From Nymphaea colorata (taxonomy: Eukaryota; Streptophyta; Magnoliopsida; Nymphaeales; Nymphaeaceae), in contig NC_045139.1 of NCBI RefSeq assembly GCF_008831285.2, forward strand, positions 21,372,412 through 21,436,411: a DNA stretch of 64,000 nt, in the 5' to 3' direction. Position 1 is the stretch's first letter. Every line of letters starts with the position of its first letter. Under the pieces are notes generated by a model. It was not told the origin of the DNA. It did no database searches and saw only the letters and a list, made by a program, of their open reading frames with translations. The position numbers and the translations under genes were made by a program. Shown piece after piece: positions 56,828-64,000 of this stretch.

Positions 56828-59120
56828 ATTACACGTCTGCAAATTATGGCCAATGTTACCCAAGTGACATATTTTCTATGCAATTTGCTTCGGTGAATGC
56901 CTGAAACGGTTCTCTTTGGAGTCACTTTAGCAGCAGCTCATCCACGATGTTTGGTAGCATTAATATGTTTTACTTCCATTTATGTGTTTTGCAACACTTT
57001 TTTCTACACATTTTCACTTAATTGTCCTAGGTCAACAATATTGGCAACTAAATCACTCAATTATAGGTTGTGGAGATCTTGTAATAGTTCATCAAATCTC
57101 TCTGATGCATACTCAATACATATGCAACTAGATAATGCTTTATTCACACACAAATTTGCATTTAGCTGAAGAATGTTCATATTTGTTAGTAAAGTATTTT
57201 CATATGTTTTTGTTTGTGAAGCACTAAAAATCTTTGTAGAGCACCTTTCTTTGTAGGCTTAGTCCATCTTTTTAGTATATAAATATGTGGTAGCTTGCCT
57301 ATTTCTTCTAAATGAATACAATAAACATATGACAACAAACAACACCCAAAGAATTCCCATAATTTGCAAGAACAACTTGACATCTTTTTTTGCATCTTGT
57401 CATTTGAAACTGTGTACTCCATATTAATTATGGATGCTAACTGACCTCTTATCCTTCACTTAATGATATATACCCTCACTTCATCAACAACTTGAATAAG
57501 CAAAGCAATGCACATCATAATTGTCATCAGTTTTTTTATGAAGTACCTTTTGAATGTCTCTAGTGTAAATGTATCTCTAAATGATGTTCAATAGGAAGGA
57601 GTGTTTTAATGGGCTCAAAACCTCATTGTTCATCTTGAAGTCCAAGTCATGCTCATTGTATCATTGTCTATCTATTATTTATCCATATTTGACGAAAGCA
57701 TGCATAAACTTGTTTGTGCATTAACTCAATTCTTGAAATAGTTTCTTATGGACTCACTTTGATGAGTCATGAACATTCCTGCTATGAATGTATCACTAGA
57801 GTATGGTTTAGCCATGTTTCTCTCTCGTTTCATAAGCTTATGGCTCAATCAATGGTTTCTAACAGAGGATATGAACTTATCATTTCATGCCATCTTATTT
57901 CAAATTCTTTTTTATATCTGACTTCAAAAATCAAACATCTCACAACTATTTAAAGAAACTGTTTTGTCTATACAAGTTGCCTAAGTAAGTTGGCACTTTC
58001 TGTAATACATGCCAATTGCAACATTTGTGACAGTTTGTGGAAAGACACCTTTATAGTTTTTCTCAGTGCAATATCTTGATTAGTTAGTTTTGATATAGGA
58101 ACTTTACCGTCCATCGCATTTAGCCATTCTTCAAAAAGCCATTTGAAAGTTTCAGTCTTCTCATCAATAAGTAATGCACAACCGAAAATAATAATTTGGC
58201 TAGAGTTATTTATACTTAAACAGAGAGAACGACATATAATACTTGTTCTTCTCATATGTTGTATCAAATGATACATCTTCAAAATACTAATAAAGTTCAC
58301 AAGCAATTTCATCTGCCCAAAAACAGTTTCCAAAAAGCCCTCTTTAATCTACTTGAACGGCAAAATAAAAATTTGGATTTTGAAGTGCCCTTTTTTTGAA
58401 ATAATCACTTGTTCAATTGTGTTTCTATAGTTCCGTTTGATTAAATGTCACATTCTTCATTCCTCCTGCCTGATGTGCAAATACATTCATAATCGGTGAT
58501 GGTTTCAGCCCAAACCCAACCATTGTTTCTACAACATGTTTTTTAGAAGATTTTACCCACTTTGCTTTCTTATGGAAATTCACTTTTGATGGTGAATGTA
58601 ACTAATGATTGTGTGTGTATTGTATATTGTGCACACACTAGTGATTTGCCTTTGAATTAAATTTGATGGACATCCAGGACTTGCAACCACATTTTGTTAT
58701 TGCTTGCTCACTTATCTTGTTGCCTTTCTATTTCTTCAAACATTTTTTCTTGCAACAAAAACTGTTTCCAATGTAGAATACAATTACTTTTCGTTGAATC
58801 ATGTATCATTGTATCAAACCCACCTCATACTACATATGTATTATAAAAATCGTAAGCACTTTTCACACTATCAAATTCCATTCCAATCTCTAGTGTAAAT
58901 TCTTTAGCAGCATTCGGTATCAATCTTTGTTGCATGTTTGACTCATCAATGCATAGTCACTCATTGCTAGCACTTGTTTCCTCATTCCCTTCTAATTGTT
59001 CATCAATATTCATCATCACCCTGTTTTTATCAACCTCAATTTTAGCATATCACAATTGTTGTAATCTAATTCATCATCAAAGTTGTCAAATATCATCATT
59101 CCATCATCCTTAACCTCAAA
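56828..59120 (-). pseudogene. FAR1/FRS-like (MULE-derived) gene remnant
   Basis: Minus-strand blocks in family order. A FAR1 DNA-binding domain start has IGMEFDSVKSAYDFYNTYV (about 58830-58900). Then NPNFYFAVQVD (about 58360) and the MULE transposase core: DTTYEKNKYYM-like (58240), IIFGCALLIDEKTETFKWLF and EEWLNAMDGKVPISKLTNQD (58060-58200). A SWIM zinc domain has CSCKLWEFFGCC and GKLPHIYILKRWTK (57250-57380). A terminal zinc knuckle CHLGNIGHNLQTC (about 56830-56870) ends directly at the LTR boundary. Stops and frameshifts throughout. FAR1-related proteins are light-signalling transcription factors or MULE transposases; this copy cannot be assigned to either. Its last codons are cut off by the LTR. 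Confidence 0.82.
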
Positions 59121-59340
59121 ATCGGTTTTACTTGTGTTTGCAGATATATCTAGCTTCATTGCAACAATTTGAGCTTTTAGATCTTATAATTGGATCTATT
59201 TTTTCAAACCTTTACAGTATACAGTAAATACAATAACGTTAAACTTTGGTATTGGAAATAACAATTTAAAATTTTGTTCATGACAATTTGCACGATAGCT
59301 AAAACACAATGAGTCAAATCCTAGGAATGACAAACAATTA

Positions 59341-60351
59341 GGTAGTGTTTGATGGCCAAGAATTTTCCTGTAGCTCAGGAAATAAAATTTAAATCTTTAA
59401 AACATTTCTGGTTCATCAAACACAAAATTATTTTTTTTACCGTTAAAGTGAAAATCAGAAACATATTTCCAGAATTTTTTTTGGAGCCGTTGGGCACGAT
59501 GCGTGGAAGGAGGGAGGAGGGAAGAAGGGAAGGAGGAAGAACGGAAGGAGGAAGGAGGGAGGAGGAAGAAAGGAAGGAGGAAGAAGGGAAGGAGGGAGGA
59601 GGAAGAGGGGAGGAGGAAAGGGGAAGGAGGGAGGAGGAACGGGGAAGGAGGAAGGAGGAAGGAGGAAAGGGGAAGGAGGAAGGAGAAAGGGGGAAGGAGA
59701 AAGGGGAAGGAGGAACGAGGAAGGAGGAAGGAGAAAGGGGAAGGAGGAACACGGAAGGAGAAAGGGGAAGGAGGGAGGAGGAAAGGGGAAGGAAGGATCA
59801 TGGAAGGAGGGAGGAGTGAAGGAGGCGGAGGCGGAAGAAGGGAAGGAGGAAGAAGGGAGGAGGAAAGGGGAAGGAGGGAAGAAGGGAAGGAGGTGGAGGA
59901 GGAAGAAGGTAGGAGGAAAGGGGAAGGAGGGAAGAAGGGAAGGAGGTGGAGGAGGAAGAAAGGTAGGAGGAAAGGGGAAGGAGGGAAGAAGGGAAGGAGG
60001 TGGAGGAGGAAGAAAGGAAGGAGGAAGAAGGAAGGAGGGAGGAGGAGGAAAGGGGGGAAGGAGGTGGAGGCAGAAGAAGGGAAGGAGGGAGGAGGAAGGA
60101 GGGAGGAGGAAGAAAGGGAAGGAGGCGGGGGAGAGGGAAGGAGGCGGAGGGAAGGCGGCGCTTTCCCATTTCCACCGATTCTTTTTCTCTTGTCATCAAA
60201 AGCAGAAACATATTTCCAGAAAAATAATTCCAAATTAACAAACACAACATAGTTTTGGAAATCTAAAATTTTATTTCTCAAAAACCAATTCCAGAAATAT
60301 ATTTCTGGAAACTTGTTTCCAGAAACATATTTCTGGCCATCAAACACTACC
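59341..60351. mobile_element. Non-autonomous PIF/Harbinger element, 1,011 bp, GGA-filled
   Basis: Ends GGTAGTGTTTGATGGCCA (59341) and TGGCCATCAAACACTACC (60334-60351), flanked by TTA on both sides (59338-59340 and 60352-60354). The next 100 bases (AGGAAATAAAATT...AAA, CACAAAATTATTTTTTTTACCGTT, then CCGTTGGGCACGATGCG) resemble the same part of the 11482-16682 element (AGGAAATACACTG, TTATTTGACCGTT, CCGTTAGGGCACGCGAG). The centre is a purine tract with no gene. Confidence 0.93.
59500..60160. repeat. Polypurine GGA/GGAAG tract, about 660 bp
   Basis: The plus strand is almost wholly purine, built of GGAAGGAGGGAGGAGGAAAG-type units of variable length with local periods near 60 bases. Open frames on both strands (Arg/Glu/Gly-rich or Ser/Pro/Leu-rich) are by-products of composition. 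Multiple GGG and GGGG runs could form triplex or G-quadruplex structures. Confidence 0.95.
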
Positions 60352-60354
60352 TTA

Positions 60355-61140
60355 ATGACATACAATTACAAACAATAGTGATGCAATTATAAACAATTTA
60401 CTACAATAAGTGATACGTTTTTTTAGTAAACCACAACACTGTCTTTGCAATAAAAAATGTTGATTTACCTTACTCAATATTAAAATAACTAAAACTTTCT
60501 TAAAACAATCAATCCTACTATTTCATATCTCTTATTCAGCACCGTTCTTTAAGAATCACTTGGCCACAATGTTACCGTCAACAGGATGGTGCGCCTCATA
60601 TTTATATCCTCTTATTACCTTACTTAAATGAGTTTAGAATTTCTTGTTTTCCTTGTTCAATGCTTACAAAAATTCTCAGAGAACAAAATGCATAAACTAT
60701 TCATAGAAGCGCTTACAATCCAACAAAATCCATAAACTATAGCATACTCACAGTCTGGTGCAGGACACCAATTGGGCAGCATTAAAAAAAAAGCAGAAAT
60801 ATCAATGGTTTATAAGCTATGAGAAACTACCTGCTATCCACTGGACATGAACAAATTGGTTTATTTTATGATTTGTACAGATTCAAAAAATTGAAAGAGA
60901 GAGAAAAAAGAAGTTGAAATAATCAGGCTCCAAATGCATACTTGTCCTTTTATTATGTACGAGGTGAAAAAAAACAATTTCAATTTTTAATTTCATTGAC
61001 AAGATGCCTGGTGATCAGAAAAGAGGTGCGCAGAATTAGTTCCTCGTGCGAAGAACTAATTCTTTCATAATTTGCTGTGCTGAGCGTCTATGAGTACTAG
61101 TTTTAGACTGGCGATCTACAAAGAGATCAAAGAGCTTTTA
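60355..61140. other. No gene recognised
   Basis: AT-rich sequence with no domain or element ends. May include an untranscribed flank of the FAR1-like remnant. Confidence 0.45.
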
Positions 61141-61149
61141 GGCTTTTGA

Positions 61150-61470
61150 AACTGTGGCAGATGCTGCATTGGGAGCCATTATTGACTGCCCTTGCTGTTT
61201 TGGGAGAATGGGGGCTGTGGTGCAGCCCTTGGCTGTTTTGGAGAATGAGGGCTGCCATAGAGTAGACCCCTTCTCTATTTAAAAATAAAGGGCTGTGGTG
61301 GGGCAGCCCCCTTCTCTATTTCAAACAAATAGGAGCTTCGATGAAGCAGCCCCTTGCTCTAATCATGGGAGAATGAGGGCTGTGGTGGAGCAGCCCCCTG
61401 CTGTAATCATGGGAGAATGGGGCTGCGGTAGAGCAACACCCTCAACAATCACAACAATGGGCTGTTCCAC
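61150..61470. repeat. GC-rich degenerate minisatellite (GGGCTGTGGTGGAGCAGCCCC)
   Basis: About six units of 50-65 bases, each with a short hairpin-prone GGCTG-GGT-GAGCAGCC core followed by CTGT-AT-ATGGGAGAATG. Core positions are near 61210, 61245, 61290, 61345, 61378 and 61422. The plus-strand frame 61295-61537 is composed of this repeat and is not supported as a gene. Confidence 0.8.
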
Positions 61471-61582
61471 CGCACCCTGCTCAAAAACACAAGGGGCGGA
61501 CAAGCAAGAAATAGTGAAAATGGGCAAGAGAACATAGCAGGTGAAGACATCTTCCTTCGTTGTCCAGTTCCCTCACCAGTTT

Positions 61583-62058
61583 GAAAGAAAAGATGCAAGA
61601 CTAAGATTTTTTAAGTGGTTCGGAGTAAAATCCTACGTCCACTGTCTCTCACACCTATTAGGTGATAAATGTGAGGTTCCCTTAATGTGAGAATTTATAC
61701 ATGATTTGTTGAAGAGATTGTTAAACAATCATTCCTTGATTTTTTTGTTTCTATAATCCTTTCTTTCTCTTTTGATAAAGGGACGTTGCCACTTTTCTTG
61801 CCTAGATTCTTGCCTTTGTGAACTTGATTGATTTCTCCAGATTTAACAAGTATAGTTGCCTTTTTGCTGGATTTGTCACAATCTTTATGATTTTCTTCAA
61901 TCGCCTTGTGATCTTGATTGATTTCTTCCAATCTAGCGAGTACAGTTGCCTTGTTGCTGGATTTGTCATGATTTTCTTCATTTGTTGAACTGGCATGATC
62001 TCCACAATTTCCTTCATCCGGTGGACAGCTGTAACTATCAGCAGTTTGTGCATTAACA
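61583..62058 (-). mobile_element. 3' LTR of a Copia element (left boundary approximate)
   Basis: On the minus strand the RNase H frame ends near GAAGGGGA (62059-62066), a polypurine tract, and the next bases are TGTTAATG (62058-62051), a valid LTR start. A possible CA end lies at 61583. The other LTR and the target duplication are outside the window. It includes a 2 x 90-bp tandem repeat (61823 and 61913, CTTGATTGATTTCT start) whose translation, fused in frame to RNase H, is not expected to be protein. Confidence 0.55.
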
Positions 62059-63996
62059 TCCCCTTCAATCTCAAGCGTAGGTTGTAGCGAAGACCGAGAT
62101 TGTGGCCTAGAGCTGTCAACCGATGATGGGGAAGAGGCTTTGTAAACATATCAGCTAGCTGATGAGTGGTCGTAATATATTGAGTAACTAATGATCCAAG
62201 AGCCACCTTTTCTCTTATGAAATGAAAATCAAGCTCAATATGCTTCATCCGAGGGTGATGTGCCGTTTTGATGGTGGATTGCAGGGCAGACAGATTGTCA
62301 CATAACAAGGGAGATTGAGAAAGAAACATTCCAAGATCTCGAAAAATAAATGTGATCCAAGTGAGCTCTGCTGCTGTCGTTGCAAGGGCACGATATTCAG
62401 CTTCACAAGAAGATCTTGCAACACTTTGTTGTTTTTTGGATGCCCAAGAAATACAATTGGGCCTAGAAAAGTGCAGTAGCCAGTGGTAGAACGACGAGTG
62501 GAGGGGCAGCCGGCCCAATCTGCATCAGAATAAGCTCGGATTGATAATTTTCTGGGCTTAAAGAATTGCATTCCAAGAGAGATAGTGCCCTGAATATAGC
62601 GAAGAATGCGTTTCAGCAGCTGAAAATGTCGCAGGGAAGGAGCGTGCATAAACTGTGACACATAATTAACAGCATAAGTGATGTCTGGTCGGGTGAAAGT
62701 AAGATATTGCAGAGCTCCAACAAGACTGCGATACAACATAGCATTGGGATATGCTTCTTCTTCTACAGTGCTGTTGTTATAAACATTAGTAACTATTGGC
62801 GTAACAGTTGACCGGCATGATTGCATCTGAGCACGTTCTAGGATGTCCATAGCATAGCGTTGTTGATTGAGAAACAGGTCGAAAGCAGTGCGTTGAACTT
62901 GAATGCATAAGAAGTAATGTAAGTCCCCAAGATCTGTCATAGCAAAAGTACGAGATACTTCATTCTGAAAGGATGCAAGAAAAGTTGGACTGCTGCCGGT
63001 GAGAATGATATCATCCACATATAAGAGAAGAATGGTTACAGTCGATTGTTGGAGTCTCACAAATAACGATGGATCAGCAGAGCTGGCTTGAAAATTGTGA
63101 GAGAATAAAAATTGAGCAAAGCGATCATACCAAGCTTGCGGGGCCTATTTGAGACCATATAGAGCACGATTTAATTTGCAAACGTGGTGAGGAAACTGAG
63201 CATCTTGGAAACCTGGAGGCTGCTCAATAAAAACAGTTTCAGTCAAATATCCATTCAGAAATGCATTTTTGACATCAAGTTGTTTAAGAGGCCAGCCATT
63301 CATAAGAGCAACAGAAAGTATGATTCGAATAGTTGCTGGTTTAACAATTGGTGAGAAGGTTTCAAGAAAATCCACGCCTTCAATTTGAGTATAGCCCTGT
63401 GCCACCAGCCTTGCTTTAAGTCTGTCAAAGTAGCCTTCACTATTCAATTTTGTTTTGTAAACCCATCGGCAGCCAATAATATGCATGGAGGGGTCACGAG
63501 GTACCAAGGTCCAAGTATCATTTGCAATCAAAGCTGCCATTTCATCTTCCATAGCACGCCTCCAGCGGAGATGTTTAAGGGCAATGGAGAAATGTTTAGG
63601 TTCAGCGGGAGCAAGGGTAGTTAATATGTATTTGGGATTGGGTTTGACAATACCATGTTGAGAACATGTGACCCTAGGGTGAGACGGTCTGGTCATGGTA
63701 TTAGGTAAGACATTAGATGGGATAGGAGAAGGAGGACTAGGTGGCGATGGTGAAGGAGGAGGTGGCGAGCTAGGTAGCGATGGTGAAGGAAGAGGTGGCG
63801 AGCTAGGTGGCGATGGTGAAGTAAGAACCGGAAACTCTAGTGATGGTGGAGGTAAGGGAGAAATGGCTGGTGATGGTAGAGTATAGGTACAAAGGGAAGG
63901 TTCAGGTTCACTATTGTGAAGTCTGGCAACATCATGAGGGTTCACTTCAATGAGAGCGGGCTGATTAGATTGAATAGCGACCGGAGAGAAGGACAC
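62059..63996 (-). pseudogene. Copia (Ty1) pol: RT and RNase H, 5' part off the window
   Basis: From the right edge: a Pro/Ser-rich linker after integrase (about 63690-63900, 36-base units), then RT with WRRAMEDEMAALIANDTWTL, VYKTKLNSEGYFDRLKARLV, LKQLDVKNAFLNGYL and RALYGLK; a TAG (63145-63147) where Gln is usual; APQAWYDRF; then LLLYVDDIILTGS (catalytic YVDD, intact, about 63000-63030), YRSLVGALQYLTFTRPDITY. RNase H: AYSDADWAGCPSTRRSTTGY, a one-base loss in a C run (about 62460), then SWASKKQQSVARSSCEAEYR, MKHIELDFHFIREK and DMFTKPLPHHR. Only these two lesions were seen in 1.9 kb, so this is a fairly recent copy. Confidence 0.9.
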
Positions 63997-64000
63997 AAGA

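Noticed and set aside
59397-60365. Long open frames (up to 322 residues, Ser/Pro/Leu-rich or Arg/Glu/Gly-rich) on both strands
   Set aside because: They are translations of the GGA/TCC low-complexity tract; all frames are open because stops cannot arise in pure purine or pyrimidine repeats.
61802-62060. C-terminal extension of Copia RNase H (about 85 residues, Lys/Ile-rich)
   Set aside because: The polypurine tract and LTR start lie at its beginning and the sequence is a 90-bp repeat in the LTR; the open frame is fortuitous.

Overview
This is a stretch of plant (angiosperm) nuclear DNA made almost entirely of nested, decayed transposable elements. I found no gene that clearly serves the host. 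Plant origin is shown by the element families: CACTA with a Ptta/En/Spm-type protein, PIF/Harbinger with a Myb/SANT-like partner, an Ogre/Tat-type Ty3 element with two RNase H domains and an extra ORF before gag, a chromovirus-like Ty3 fragment, two Copia remnants, two plant LINEs and a FAR1-related (MULE-derived) gene remnant. The species cannot be named from the sequence.

Layout. 1-9.0 kb: a minus-strand LINE whose endonuclease domain is split by a complete 4,142-bp CACTA element (4148-8289, 12-bp TIRs, 3-bp target duplication AGA). 9.2-10.05 kb: a remnant of the end of an Ogre-type LTR. 11.48-16.68 kb: a whole PIF/Harbinger element (TSD TAA) with both genes, the transposase broken by two stops. 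18.3-20.8 kb: a decayed Copia pol. 22.5-25.6 kb: a decayed plus-strand LINE. 25.66-30 kb: a diverged Ogre-type LTR carrying insertions, a near-perfect 212-bp palindrome and a SINE-like stretch. 30.1-33.2 kb: small fold-back repeats. 33.8-34.6 kb: another Ogre-type LTR piece. 36.3-38.08 kb: a truncated chromovirus gag-pro-RT.

38.08-56.83 kb is the most unusual part. On the right is a minus-strand Ogre/Tat element: a 3.0-kb LTR, primer-binding site, extra ORF1, gag, protease, RT, two RNase H domains and integrase. On the left is the 5' end of a second copy (LTR, primer site, ORF1), joined to its own inverted copy at a 48-base loop with a 6-base microhomology. A 100-N gap separates the two halves. 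By order and orientation the gap should hide a whole LTR.

56.83-59.1 kb: a FAR1/FRS-like remnant. 59.34-60.35 kb: a non-autonomous PIF-type element (TSD TTA) filled with GGA-rich sequence and related at its ends to the 11.5-kb element. 61.1-61.5 kb: a GC-rich minisatellite. 61.6-64 kb: the 3' half of a Copia element running off the window.

Most of the broken reading frames that can be traced are C-to-T or G-to-A nonsense changes in different elements, as expected for methylated, silenced DNA. The single-base indels around the palindrome also leave room for sequencing or assembly error.
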